Shown here: one piece after another, positions 1-14,100 of the stretch
Layout: each line of letters opens with the position of its first letter
Numbering within the stretch: position 1 is the first letter of the stretch
Origin: Lanius collurio
Taxonomy: Eukaryota; Chordata; Aves; Passeriformes; Laniidae
Length of the DNA stretch: 64,000 nt
Assembly (NCBI GenBank): GCA_020086605.1
Contig: JACBWW010000096.1
Span: 962,420-1,026,419 of the forward strand
Direction: 5' to 3'
The notes under the pieces: generated by a model
Seen by the model: the letters and a program-made list of their open reading frames with translations, nothing else
Database searches by the model: none
Told to the model about the DNA's origin: nothing
Translations under genes and position numbers: made by a program

Positions 1-280
1 TTTACTGTGCAATAGTATGGAGAGTCTATTATACCACTTTTATGGGTACAGATGCTGTTTTGGGACATTCATCACATGGTCTTGAGCAAACATGGGCAAA
101 TAACCAGTTGCCTGTTATATGCTGTATTCTCAAGACAACAACCCTTCTCCCATCTAGGGGAATGCATTTTCAAGCAATATTGATTTTTCTCCTGTCCCTC
201 TTCCTCTCCTCTATTTTAGAATTTTCTTTGGTCCTTAAACTTGTTTGTCTCTACATGAGACATTGTTTAGTCTTTCTGTT

Positions 281-320
281 CTTTCTTTCTTTCTTTCTTT
301 CTTTTTTTTTTTTTTTTTTC
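281..320. repeat. (CTTT)n / poly-T simple repeat
   Basis: About five CTTT units run directly into roughly 18 consecutive T. The tract is pure pyrimidine on the plus strand and likely length-polymorphic. It explains the Phe/Leu/Ser-rich short frames across it. Confidence 0.95.
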
Positions 321-3300
321 CAAATATTGTATTCATTGAAGTTATATGCTGGACTGTGATCACAAAAAGACTGTATTTTTTTGGGTCAGCCTCCTGCAGG
401 GTATGTGTCATTTTTGGCTTCTGCTGTCAGACAGTTGGAGGTATCTGTAAAAAGTGGTGATTTGTTTCAAATGTTACTTAAAAGCTGTTAATCAGGCAAA
501 AACCTTCTGAATTACAAGTTGTCTCTAACAGGTCCTGGTTTGATTTTTTTGTCTCTGATGTACCTCAGAGATACCAGTAAAAAATTCAAATGGCTGCCAC
601 CATGAAATTGTAAAGCCAAATAACAATGTTATTTGGGACTTTAAGACAAGGAGTAAGAACTCTGGGATTTTAGAGCCTCTTGTCTGTGCTTTGATGAAAA
701 ATCACATGGATGGCTTCCCCATGAACAAAAAAGTAACAGGCTTAAAAATTCAAGAGTAGCTTGCAAGCTGCCCTCAACTGCCTTCTGTGCAAAGAGACCT
801 TTGACCAAAGTACTGAAGCTCAGTCCCCTTTAAAATGTTTTTGATATAACTCTGGCCTTTTCCAGGTAAACATAAAAGTCTTCTGAACAGTATTGCTGTA
901 ACTGTGATTTGTGAGAAGAGCAAACACAGAGTTTTGAGCAACCTGTTTGACAGGTAGTGATTCATTTGAGGATTGTTATTTATGTATTTGAAATTTGTTT
1001 CTTTATTCCACCCTTTTAAAAATCTTTCTCACTTTAAATTCGGAAGAGATCATGCCTACATATATCAATGCGAAAAAAAAAAATCTTTCTTTTTCTGCAA
1101 AGCATATTCACATAAATTTCACTTTTCTCTGAGAACAATCTGTGCAGATGAAGGCCAAGTGTATGTCAAAATAGGATGGAGAAAATGTTTCCTCTGTTTG
1201 TTTCAGGTTTTGCTGTTCTTTTCATGGTTGTTATCTTTATGACTAGAGGTTTTACCTTCCAAAGGGGTTTGTGAAATAAATACATAAGGACTTAATAGGG
1301 TTAATTAGCACGTTCTAGTGATGGATTTAATCTTAAAATAAAATAACATATATGAGGTTTCCTTTAGCTGTAGACAAGGCTTTTCTTATTTTTATATACT
1401 AGTTTCATTATAATGTGTTTTGAAAAAATGCTCTGACCCTTACACCAAAAGGATAAGCAAAAAAGAACGCTTGTAGGAACTTCATATGGGTATTCATAGG
1501 ACAACCTACAGTTTATGACTTGTGTTTGATCATAGCCTTTATAATTAGAAACATATTGCACCTGCTTAACATTGCTACTGTTTTGTTGCAAAAGATTTTC
1601 TGTATCAATTAATCTAGTAATATCCCTAAGCAAGCTGAAATTGTTGGAGAAGATGGAAATTGGCTGATGAATGTATTGGTCACTTCAGAGGCATGTTCAA
1701 ATCTATCTTCTTGCTGTCCTAATGAATATGGAAGCCTGCCCAGTGTGTGATTGGATTTTAATGACTTCAAGGTCAGGGACTTGGTAAGGTGTGAATCTGC
1801 TTGCAAGGTCACTAGTGGCAAACAGTGCATGGATATGAAAATAAACAAGGAGCTGTCAGGGATATTAACTTTTTGTAGAAAAACCCTTGGGATGAAAAGG
1901 TTAATAGGTGATTGCATTGCAACTTGTTTTGAAACTCAAAATGGGCTCTAGAGCTACGTGCTTTATCCTACATTATATCTTGCATAAGAAACAGTGGTAA
2001 TTTAAAATGTGGGCAATGTTTGATTTTAATAGTACCCTAGCTTATCAAAAGCTTGCTTTTGCCACTACATAAAGTGGTCCACATAATCAACTTATGCTCC
2101 AAATGCAGATTTTTTTGAGAAACAGGTGAAATTATTTGGTCTAAACTGCCCATGGATGTGTAAATATGTTTGCTTCCCATGGATAACTCAGACTAGCAAC
2201 TGCCCATGGAAATTCAGGTCACACATACAGCAGTTGCACCTTATATTAATTTGCTATTCTATAGAGATTGTTCAAGCTGTAGAAAAAATATTAGGGGATG
2301 AGTTTGAAAGTACTACAAAAGTTTATAAATGTCTTGTCATAAGGTACTTGACTTCTCATAGAACAGCACTGAAATTACTCCTGCATAAAGAAAAAAAAAA
2401 TAAAAACTGCTGAAGGGGAGAAATTTGGAGACCTGATGACACTTTTTTGGTAGGATAAAAAATTAATTTGCTAAGAACGAAAATTCACAGCTGTTGGGCA
2501 ACTCACCCTGCTGGTTTGGGGCAATGAATAGTTTCAGGCATGGCCACCATGGCTGCAGCTTCTCTTAAGCTGTTTGTACCAATGGGAGGTTTCATCTGAT
2601 GGGCATGTTCAAATGACAGCTTAACAGAGTAATGTAGAATGGAGTTCTGTATAAACTATTTCCTTTCACTGCTAAGCCTACAGGCTTAGTGACCAAAGAG
2701 CCAGGAAAAAACACCACAAGTACCCCACAGTTTTGGGGCAAAAATCTCTTTAAATGAAGTCCAAAGGTTCTGTAACTTTCTTTTTTTCCTTTTTTCTTCT
2801 CCACAGAAAATATGTGTGTGTATATGTGCACACAGATTTTTGCATGTCTTCTACTCCACATCTGTGGATTTGATGCCTATGTGGAGGCTGCTAACTGTGT
2901 TTTGGCTTGTGTAATTGATGATTCCCTGATTAAACTCATCAGCATATCAGTATTAAAACCCCTGAATTTAACTGTATATTCAATTGTCACTGAAGCTCTG
3001 CATTTAAAACAATGACTTGGAATTTTTGCTATAAATGAAAAATATGCTGTATTCTTCCCAGAATAATACTTAGTCTTTGCATGCCTTATGATATAACATA
3101 GCCAACAGTAATATAAAAAATAAAGCAGGAGAATTTTGCCAAGATAGAAGATTTCCTTGGTTCTGAATTCACCCCAAATACTCTATTTCCAAACTTATAC
3201 AAATACTATACTTCCACTATAGCCTTTTATGGTGTGTCACTGTTTGATTGATTTCGCTGTCCTGAGTGCATATGCTCAGATTTCTATTTCTATCTGGTTT

Positions 3301-6300
3301 TGGAGTATAAGGGATGAGGAGAAAGGTGATTTGTGTTTACTTGCTCACTTATTGATTATCAAGAATCGTTTTTTCTTTCTGCATCCTACCTAGCTACAAG
3401 AAGGAGCTTGCATCAGCTGGGTTTTCTCTAAATCTTCATTTGGACTGATGATGGTTTGAAAACAAAAAAAAATTTCATTTTAATTTTCTTTCTTTAACAT
3501 AAATTGAAAATGTCAACATTGACATTACAGGATTTTGAAAAAGAATAAACTTGAAAGTTTGTAGTTTTATAAGCTGCAGTTTTATAGTGAAAACAGTGAA
3601 ACCTGTTAATAAGGATGAATATTACCTTCAGAAGTTCCTTTGTTTAATGACTAGTTCTAATGATTAGAGTAGCTTCATGTTTATGCTCAGTGTTGATGAG
3701 CATTCTTTATATAATCTAATGGTTTTGTAAGAATATGAACTAAATCTACATTTTTGCATCCACTTGATGCAGAGCTGCCGAAGACATATTTATGGCTATG
3801 AAAAGCATTTCTTTAAGACAAAACCTTCATATGCTAATGTCTATTAGTTGTGATTCTATAATGTCAATTCTCAAACCATATGTCACATGATGATATCATT
3901 GTATATATGAATTCATTAACATCCTGTTCTTTCTATGTTATTGCTGGTTATTTTTTGAGGTTCAAAACTGCAGGCAAGCTTGTCAGCCTCTTCCATACTG
4001 GCAGTTTGTGCTTTTGGCCTCTGCATTGCCTCTTCCATAAACACATTGACAATATGATTGGTGTCAAAGTCTCCTTCTGTTCTTCTTGCACTCTCACTGA
4101 TTTTTCTCTTATTCTAGATATCTTTCATTGTAGCTTTAAATATCACTGATTTTAAAAACAAATCCATCTAAACTGTCTCTTTTCATTGGTTGTCTATGCA
4201 CTTTGTGATAAAGTGATATTTCTGAAATTCCAGATGTTTAGTCAGATTTGGTAAAACAAAATCTTGAGATTGGAAAAAAAATTGTCTGCTATACTTTTGG
4301 ATAATTTTCTGTTTCAGCTTGTCTGATATTGAATTATGCAGTCATTCTTATTTAAATTCTGTGTTTTAGGGACACACATCAGTGCTCCATGAGTGGTGTA
4401 ATTGAAGTGCTGAGTTGTATTTTGGAATTCTATACCGTCAAATCTGTGGCTTGTAAAATGGCAATCCTAGAAACAAATGACTTTTCTCATTAAAAATATC
4501 TGCTAATTTTCTGCAAATTGCACTAATTGCTCATTCAACAGTAGTAATGCACTCAGTTTTGTATATGAGGAAGATATCTTCAGTGGATTTCTGCTCTCTG
4601 TACAAACTCCAGTCACACACTGCAGAGCTAGAAACAGTGCCAATGAATCAAAGAAATCACTGGCCACTTTTATTCTATTTTTAGTACCCTTCCCATTGCT
4701 AGTAGAAAATTTGCTGTGAAAACATACTGTTGGATTTTTCTGCAAATATGATGAGTAATTATTTTTTAAAGCATAGCCAAAAAGGAGAATAATCTAAGAG
4801 TACCCGATCCAGAGTCTGTTAGAGTGGGTAATTAGCAAGCCACCATGAGACAGTTCTGCTTGCATGAGTATTAAACATTTATGCCACTGACAAGTGATTG
4901 AGCTCTCTCTACCCCAGCATGAGAATAAAAGGCCACCAGGTCCCTCCATAAAGAGAAGGCCCATAATGTTACTGTATCCCTGAGGAAACAGAGAGGGAAG
5001 GAAAAATGAAGAGAAGCTTGGATTTAGAAAAGACTCCTGCCTCCTTTGTAATTTCCTTTGATAGCTGAGCCTCCTTAAAAGCAATGATTGGTGACTGGGG
5101 TGGGGGAAGAAGGAAGGTTATTCGGGGAAATTAAATTAGAATGCAGATGCGAGGAAGAGTAACACATTAGGCACTGTGAAAAGTAGAACGCACTGCTGCT
5201 AAACTGTGTGACAGGAGAGGCTGTAAAATGTAAAATCAGCTGTGAGAAGAATAGAGAAATGGGATCAGTTCTGACTGAGTACATGACTGAAACATTCAGA
5301 GCTTTCCCAAAAATCCTTTAATCTCTCTGTAACTGTCAAGCCCTTCTAACCTCACACTTCTGGGGTGGCCTTAGCTGGTGTTGTAATGTATGGCTTCAGC
5401 TGATTCCTGCTACGTTACAGAAAACGGAGCTCTCTTTTTCATTATGTCTGTAACGAGAGAGTTGCACTTAGCAGAGCCACTGCCTTTATGGTTGCCTAAA
5501 AATCAAAAGAATCAAAGGGCTGCTTTGTATAAACAAGTGGGAAAACAGCAATTTTAGGAAATTACTGAAGGTATCTACCTTCAGTCTCTTCATGTTTGAT
5601 GTTCCACTGTTGTATGCTTGACCTGCTTGTTTAAGTTTGTAAACTCTGGAGGAAAAATACTGTGTTATCTATTTGTATGGATCCCTATGTTGCAAAACTT
5701 CACACTATTTTTTTGGTGTTTGAGTACATTTGGAACACAAACTCAAAATATAAATCAAAGAACATCCAATCCTGCAAGCAGAACACCTTGGGTGAAAAGA
5801 CAAATATTGTCTGGTAGTGCTTCTGAGGGCTAGAGGACCTTTCCCTGCACCACTGGTCATTTGGTAGCTGAATTAGCACTGCCATATGGGAGGTCTGGGC
5901 TTCACTTGCAGCCAATGCAACAATCATCTACTTGGCTTCTGAAATTCCCAGTGGCAGGTGGATGTTGCCAGAGATTTTTATGGAACTTTACTTTTCTATT
6001 TCATAACCAGAAAAGGCTTTTATTTTCCTTTACTTCCCCACCATCCCCACAAGTTATTCACCAGAAGTGAATCACGGCCTCGGGGGGGATGAGTGTGTTC
6101 TGTCTGTCTTCTGAAAGGTTCAGCAACCAAGGTTTGCATGATTTTGTCTTTGATAAGGTAAAAAAAAAAAACTAGAACAGAGCTTTCAGGAGATGTAAGA
6201 GCAAGCTTTTTCTCACTGAATTGATTGTGCCATCAATCGCAGCATGAAGATAACAGGGCTTGACATCTCACTGGACAAATTTATGTTTTAGGAGACGTGT

Positions 6301-7080
6301 TTAACTTTTCTTCCATTTCCCACTGAACAAAGAAGTTTAAATTTCTAAGTGACAATGGACATTAATATATATTTTTAAATTTACCAGTCCCTCCGAACGA
6401 CTAGTGCCACTGATGTTGTCTAAGCTCAGAGAACTAAGTTTTATGAGAACAACTCCCTTTCTCAGACATGCTTCACTATTTAATAGAAATGTTCAGAATC
6501 TTAATGTCAAGGGTCAAAACCATGGAAATTATTTTAGGTTCATCCACCTAATTTTAGATGTTTATATGTGAGTTATGATATTTTGTCTCCTTTTTTCACT
6601 GATGGAAAGAACTTGGTGCTTGTCAGGCATGAATTATGCTGATCTTGACTCTTTAACTTTGGATGAGATATCTGACCTCTGGATGCCTGTTTCCTTTCTC
6701 TATAGTCCTCTCTAGCTCAGATGAACTTAGGTGGAAAGAAACCCATCCTGGATCCTAATTGTTAGGAATGCTGACAAGTTAGAATTTTGTTCAAACATGG
6801 GATCATCTCTGGTATGTAAAATATATATCTTGTCATCAACCCAACACCCCAAATTAGATTTCCTAAATGTTATATTTATGTATGACTCGGTTTCCCATCT
6901 GTGAAATATTCACAGAGAGCTTCCTCACTTCAAAGACATGCTGTAGATTTTAGAAAATAGTAAGAGAAGCCTTTTAAGGTGATAAAATATGCTATATAGA
7001 GATATAAAATGCTGTTGAAACCAGGCTTCAACAAAATGGGGTTTATAAGGAATTAGGCCACACCATACTTAACAGAAATT

Positions 7081-7110
7081 AAAAAAAAAAAAAGAAAAAA
7101 AAGAGAGAAA
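7081..7110. repeat. A-rich low-complexity tract
   Basis: Runs of A are interrupted only by single G residues, ending in a short GAGAGA. No retroelement body is recognisable directly upstream, so it is called simple low complexity rather than a LINE or SINE tail. Confidence 0.85.
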
Positions 7111-7851
7111 TAATTCAAGAAGTAGAAGAAAATAAACTGAGTAAAAATACTATTCACTGAATAACATTTATCCTCTGCATAGATATGATAAAAGTTCTGT
7201 ACATGTCAGAATATTATATCACATTGCCAAATTTTACTGTGGTCAAGAGGTTAGAAATAAGATTGCACAAGCAACTTATGGGTGGTGTTTTTTTCATGTT
7301 TTGGTACTTGAATTTGCTGCCCTAATGCTATTTTTAGTGAAGCCTTTAGTTTGCAGTTTGATCAAATAATTGGCAATTTCTTGTGAACACAATTTGAAAA
7401 TGTAGCTGTTCATTAGATTTATGCATGTCTTTTAATTTTTTTAACGAGTATTTGAAAAATCTTTTTTGAATTTGAAGGAATAATGGTGCTCATACAGATC
7501 TTCATTTTCTTGGGCAAACTAGAGTATTTATCAGCCAGAAAAGAATGCTTGTTGTTTGCTATTCAATTAATTAATATTTGCTAAATATTTGACTCATTTT
7601 TTCTTATTAACAGTATTATGTTGCCCTAACATGCAAAGGTAGATGTTGTGGCAACACTCTGACGTTTATAAACTTCAAATGATAAATTACTTTGGCTTGC
7701 ACTCTGCTTAGATACTGCAGTTCCTAATCCCCTTCAAACTGATTTAGAGTAATTTTGTCACCCCTCTTTTACAGACTAGGGTCTGAGAGTTACACAGACA
7801 AAACAGAGAAAATGAGGTGAGGAAACAGCAGAGCCAGCAGCTGAAACTTTG

Positions 7852-8103
7852 CAACCATCTGAAAGGAGGCTGTAGCCAGGGGAGGGTGGGCCACTTCTCC
7901 CAGGCAGTCAGCAACAGGACAAATTGAGCAGGTTGTCATTCAGCTTGGACATCAGGAGGAACTGCCTCGCTGAAATGGCTGTTAAACATTGGAATAGACT
8001 GGACTTGTTTAAGGACCTGATCTGGTCCACAAGGTCATGATCACTCAAAAGTTGGATGTGATAATCTCAGAGGTTATTTTCCAACCTAATTGATCCTCTG
8101 CAT
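7852..8103 (+). mobile_element. CR1 LINE, 5'-truncated 3' end
   Basis: The order of motifs follows the terminal part of avian CR1: a CTGAAAGGAGGCTGTAGCCA-type segment, a TTCTCCCAGGCAGTCAGCAA-type segment, a CAGCTTGGACATCAGGAGGA-type segment, then the 3'-UTR ending with a decayed CCAACCTAATTGATCCT tail. CR1 elements insert by target-primed reverse transcription and are usually 5'-truncated like this one. Substitutions and small indels throughout make it old and inactive. No target-site duplication is expected for CR1 and none was seen. Confidence 0.9.
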
Positions 8104-11100
8104 GTGGGTGTGTGTAAGGTGTGTGCCACAAGAATCTACCACCTTGGTGTAAAGGCATCTTTAAGCATCCTTAAGATAGGTAAACTGGGGTTGAGATGAA
8201 GCCATTCCCATTGTGTGTTCTGCCAGCAGCACTCTGGATCTGGCAGAGAACAGCTGGATAATTCCCTCCATCGCATTTTTGCTGCTTGGTGCATGCCTGC
8301 ACACACAGGCACTGCTGCTCAGGACTCAGTTTGCATTGATCTAAAACTCTGGTTTGTGGAAACAAATGTTTTCATTAACATTGTAATAAAAAGAAACAAC
8401 ACAAATTTTTCCTGACTTGCAGATAGGGGCATCATATGTGGTAAACAGCTGGAGTAGAATGAACCAAGTATTACTCATACTTAAAAGGGTTATTTGTAAT
8501 TTTCTGCCCAAGGTAGAATTGATTCCAGTTGGAAAGTAGGAGTCATTAATATTTCTTTTTTTTCTTCATAAGACTACAGGATATAAGATAGCCAAGGATG
8601 TCTTGGATTGTCAGTCCCAGATCTATCATGTCATATTTTAATCATGTTTGCCAAAACTTAAGAATGATCATTTTATCCCTTTTTTTTTACGGTTTCTAAT
8701 AGAAAGCAGTTTTAGAATCTTGCTTCCCTGATGGTGTGAAGCCTTTTTCAATATCCAGCCTGGACTGATTCTTGGCCTATTCACATGTATTTGTTTCAAT
8801 GCCAGTGTTGCTAATAACATGGCCAGGGTGAAGTAGCTCATTTTATCCCTTCATATGTAGGGATAACAACTGAATGTCTTCTGGCTCTTCATTTTGTTTA
8901 GGTAAATACTTCAAGCTCTTTTGCTCTGCTTTTGTAAAATAAGTTTTTCACTTTTCAGCTTGTGCAAGGCTAGCACAAAAAAAGACTGACTTCATAACTT
9001 GAGGCAAAACTAGTATGTCAATAATGTACATTCCTGCTTGCAGAAACTTCTGTAGCTATTACATCAGGTTGGAGATTGCCACGAGGCAAATGCTTTTAGG
9101 GTCAGAGGGAATGTGGTTACTTAATTCTCTGAAACACAGCATCTTCATCTCTGAATCTGGGGAAGATTGCTGTGAGCAGCTTCTATAGAGCAGGGTTGAT
9201 AGTCATCTCACTGAGTCAATACAAGTTCACCAGTTTAGAGAAGTTGAAGAGCAATCTGATACATTTATTTTTCTAAGTTTATCTGTGTTTACCCTTGCAC
9301 CTCTTGTGTACCAGATAAATGTCCCAAGTGACAGAAATTGTTGTAATGGAAAATAGAAGAAAAGCTATGGGCGAAATAGATGTTGAACTGTTTTTAACAG
9401 ATTTAGGTGTACTGTATCATTAAATACAACCATAGTACATTTTAAACCCAAAATATGATGTTTTCACTGAAAAAACCAAGAAAATTCTTCTGTCACTTCC
9501 TGTATTTTACTTTCTGGAAATAAATGTGATAGTCTAATATGCAAGATAGTTACGTAGTATGACTATAACTTCACATTGTATTTATATTTGTTCTAAGTGA
9601 ACTGCTTTCTACAATTTTCCATGGTAAAGTGGTTTGGGGTGATTTTTTTTTGCCTCTGTTAGGATTTCCTAAATTACAGTCATCTAATTCGTGCTAATTG
9701 ATATCTTATTTGAAGGATTTCTTCTGTAACACACAGCAGCTCCAGAATTCCTGAAGGTATCAACAATAAAATATTTTTAAACCAAATTTTCAGTGGTTTT
9801 TGTTTAATCTTTTATTTTTTGTGTCTTGTATTATGATTATGGAAATACAAAGATGAATTTCTTAGTGCTTAGTTTTTATCTTATCCCTGCTGGGACTTTT
9901 GTTTGTACAAGGAACCTCTGCACAGGAAAAGGTCACATAAGAGGGAAATCCAAATTGTGGATCCTTCGCCTTACACACACAAGCTTAGAAACTCAAATTT
10001 TGAGACTGTGTTTTAAATCACAGCCTTTTAAGTTTCTTTACCTTTCTTGAGAAGATTAATGTTTGAGATTGTAATGCATAATATTTGAATTATTCATTTT
10101 AATTAAAATTGATCATGAGAACTAATTAAAACACACGCAACTGGTTACTGGCAGTGTAGTTGGACTACTTTACAAAAATGCCATTTGGTGTTCAACATTA
10201 GGCTCATGTTGATTTTAGAAATTATATTCTATAAATAATAAGAGGCTATAATTAATTTTGCATAAGAATTTGGAAATCTAATCTGTCATTAAAAAAAAAA
10301 AATTGAGTAGTGATTTCTGGTTTTGGAAAATCATGGCTTCTCTTTTCATATAAAGCTTTATGCAACAGTCAAAAATCTCAATTGAAAAAAGGCTTAAAAA
10401 TGACCTCTTACTCATTTCTTTTTCTCTATAGCTTAAAGTGGGACTCAGCTACCTTCCCATCACCCTTCCTGGAATACTGTGGGAAGTTATGTAGAATCAT
10501 AATAAGTAAATGATCTTTTGGAAAAATAAACATCGAGTGTGATCCTCTGGATCACCAAATCCAAGAAATAAATTCTTGCTATTATGGCCAACCTGATTAC
10601 AAAAATCAAGTTTTACCTCAGCCATTGGTAGATGGTTGACTTCATTATTATTGCTCAGGAAATTGCTACAAATTCTCGCTATTCTTATAATTAGAAGCTC
10701 TCAGATTTCCAGTCTAAATGTAGTAATTGCCAGTTCATGCTCATTTTCTTTGAAAAGCTCTTTATTTGACCTCAGATTGTGACTTGATGAGTAATTTTGA
10801 GAGCTATGATGGGAATCCATTATCACCTACTCAGAGAGATGTTCTTAATGCATTGCCTAATTTCCACTACATGAAATATAGTTTCACCATTTCTGTTCTG
10901 TATCTGGTTGAGGTTATTGAAAGGAATAAAAACAAAAGAAATATTTAAAGAAAGAGTTTTTAGCCACTTTAGCCTAAGATTTGTGCAGTGAATTCAACAG
11001 AATGAAGAGATGCCAGGGACTGTAAAAGTTGAATTTAATAGCAGAAGGTGAACTGAGATGTAATTAGTTCTATTTGTGGTGAAAATATCCAACTGAAGGG

Positions 11101-14100
11101 AAACAGATTGTGCAAAGAGGAATAAATGAGACCTTCTCTAGAAAATTTTCCATCTTATGTTTTTATTTCTTTGAAAATTTTCATTTGAATCTATTATTCA
11201 GAGAAAATTAGGAGTTCTGGCTATGTAATTAATTTTTTTTTCTGAAAGTGTCATGTGTTTCCTGGAACTCTTACATAGCTGTTACTTCTTTGAAAAAAAA
11301 TTCTACTGGTGTCAGACAAAAGTTGCACTATTCTACATCCATCCTGAGAATAAATTTCTCAAAATAAATACCTTTCCAAACACAGGAAGGTTTTAGGGCT
11401 GAGTTGGACCTTTTTGTGTTACTCACCTACACTGAAAATGCTTGAAGAGCACTGACAAGGAAGAGCCCTGTCTGCTGCTACTAGGGAAGTGTTAGTGGGA
11501 TTTTGGGATCTTTGCATGAAGTTGGATTTAAAAGCCTTTGACATTGATCGTGAATGTTCATGTTCATTACCTTTTCGAAGATCTGTTCCCAGTAGAACAG
11601 CTCACACAGGCTTTAGAAATTTCTTGTTGCCCATGTGGCTCATATGTATTTTTTCCCTCTCTACTGAAGGAACTTGGTTGGAAACAATTCCTAAGCAGTG
11701 AAGAACTCTGACACACATTTCCATGGCATCAAAAAATGCCTTCCCAGACAGCATGGCAAGGTGCTGGCCTCCAAAAGATGAGCAACATACTAAAGACTTG
11801 CCTCAGGACACTTTCTGCTGGGGTCCAGGGAGAGCTGGGTTAGCAGGGTCAAATGCTAAGGATATTTGGAAAGGGAAGAAACCACTGTTTAATGTCAGCT
11901 GTTTCGTGGCCAGGAAAAGGAAGGGCAGAAGGGAAGAAACAGGTTTTCAGATTTAGGCAGTTCTGAGTAAAAGAGTTAAGAGTTGGTTTAGCCATGGCTC
12001 ATCTTTTTATTTAAAGAAGAAAGATTCCATGAACAGCTATTGTGATGCCGAAGAACATTGTGTTGAATGGTGAAGATGAAAAAGCTCCAAACAAATGGAC
12101 TCCAAAACAATTTTAGTATTGTTGAATAAAGTTAAAATGATCCACAGATTGCAAAATGGATACACTTTTCTGACTCTGAAGAGACTGGGGCTGGGTGATG
12201 TTTTGCTGCTATGTTTCTGCTCTGTGGTAAAAAGAATGGTAGATGGGTTTACCTTCATCAGTGGTAAATGGATTTGAAGCAGCAACATCCTCTCTGAAAG
12301 GACAGTAACAAATGAAGAAGCCCAGAAGAATTTATACTGAAAAAGGTAAATTTCAATGTACCCTAAAGTCTCTAAATTTTCTTTGTGACTTAGGTTTCTT
12401 ACACACAAAGATTCTATTAGTAACTGTTACGTTGCCATTGACTAAAAGTATGTGTGAACAATGGAAATCTCCAATATGTTACACTTTAATAATGAATGTT
12501 TTCATTGACTTGGAGACAGTTATAGCAGGAGGTTTTAGTTTCTAACCTACCTACAGTAATTATCCATGTTCTACTGATGGTTATTTATTGTTTAATTAAA
12601 ATTTATTCCAGGGATAAAATTCCATTAGCATAAAGCATTTTGTCAAACCTAAAAAGTTGCAATGAATTTTGAGTATGGAAATATCTACTGCTGTCTCCTG
12701 TATATTTATGGCCAGGCTCTGGTAGCAAGCTTCAGAGAAACAGAATATTGTGTTGATCTAACAGTAACCACCTGCCTTTATAAAATTAGAAAAGAATTTC
12801 AATTATGCATCCAGCAAGCCTAACCAGAAAAAATCCCATTCATGGACTAGTGTGTTGTGACATCAGGTATCACACTGTTGTAAAGGAGCAATTTTAATTC
12901 ATTGATGAGTGGGGAAGAGCTGATTACAAAGGAAAGGTTCTGCTAGTTAGAAATGGCAATAAATTTTGCAGAAGCTGTATCAGCTCATACATATGCCAAA
13001 TAAGTTAACTCGCCTTTGTAGAAAAAACTGCAAATATATTTTATTCAAAGGTACATCACTTGTTTTGAATCTTAAATTCATTAATCTCTGAATTTTTACA
13101 CTTGTCTGATATGGTTTGAAATGCTTGTTCTGATGTATCATCTGAGGATAATAATCTATTTGAATTTATGGGGAACATTATCACTGTGAGGTGTGGGAAT
13201 TTTCATGTAGAACTTGAGAAAAATGTAAATTCCTGTGCACCAGGATATATGAGTGAAAACATTATTTTTTTTTTAAATAAATCACTGTAGATTTAATTAG
13301 AGGTGACTTAACTAAATTCGAGTATGTGACACACCTCATGATTTCTGCAATTTTTTTTTTTTTACTTTTCCAGTTCAACTAATGCATTCTTATTCTGTGT
13401 TTTTAGAAGGCACAAAAATTAGTCAGAATCAAAATCCTTTTACCTACCAATTCCTTCTGGTTGTGTTTTAAATCAGTGATTTTTACATCAGCTCTGCACC
13501 ATCCCTTTTCCAGAAAGTGTTATGTATGGGAAGATTGACTGCAGGACAGTTGTTTTGGCTTTTTGCTTGTGTTTTTTTTTTACTGTGGTAATCCCTGGAT
13601 GAATGTTCCTGGATAAGTTATAACAGCTCAATCACAACTCTAAATTGTGCTAAACTGTGGTGGAAGTGAGGGGGACGCTCTGCAGCCAAGAGTTATTGGA
13701 GAGCAGCGTGCTCTGATTAGGCCCTGTTTGTCCCTTGGCAAAGCCCGTGTGTTGGTGTTATGTATGTGTCTGTCCTTTCTGTCAGCTGGTGCTAGAATTT
13801 CCATGCCAGAAATATTTCTGTTAGGTATCCAGGTCTTCCTGCTGTTGAAGTGGCACAGAGGGAGTAGATTTTGACAGGGCAATTTTCTGGATAACTATTA
13901 GAAATTTTTTGGAGGCTGTATTCTGGATGCCGCTGTATTCCAAAGCAAGTATTTTACTGTACTTCAATAGTGGGGATTTTTTTAATTACTGGCCTGTTTG
14001 TAAATGATATGACTCATCTAGAACAGTGATTGAATTCATATTACCTGAGCTGAGTTGCCTAATTCAGGAGTCGAGGTTCGTCTATTGCATCAGGTTGGTG

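Larger units (their letters stand above)
1..7851. other. Non-coding stretch, AT-rich
   Basis: No frame in this stretch exceeds about 105 codons and none resembles a known protein. It holds a CTTT/poly-T tract near 281-320, an A-rich run near 7081-7110, a strong splice-acceptor-like pyrimidine tract ending at 2806, and three CCCATGGA words between 2143 and 2210. I see no retroelement body that I can name. It is best read as intergenic or intronic DNA. Confidence 0.7.

Noticed and set aside
12037..12408. 123-codon minus-strand frame
   Set aside because: Leu/Ser/Phe-rich chance composition, overlapped by two plus-strand frames, no family resemblance.
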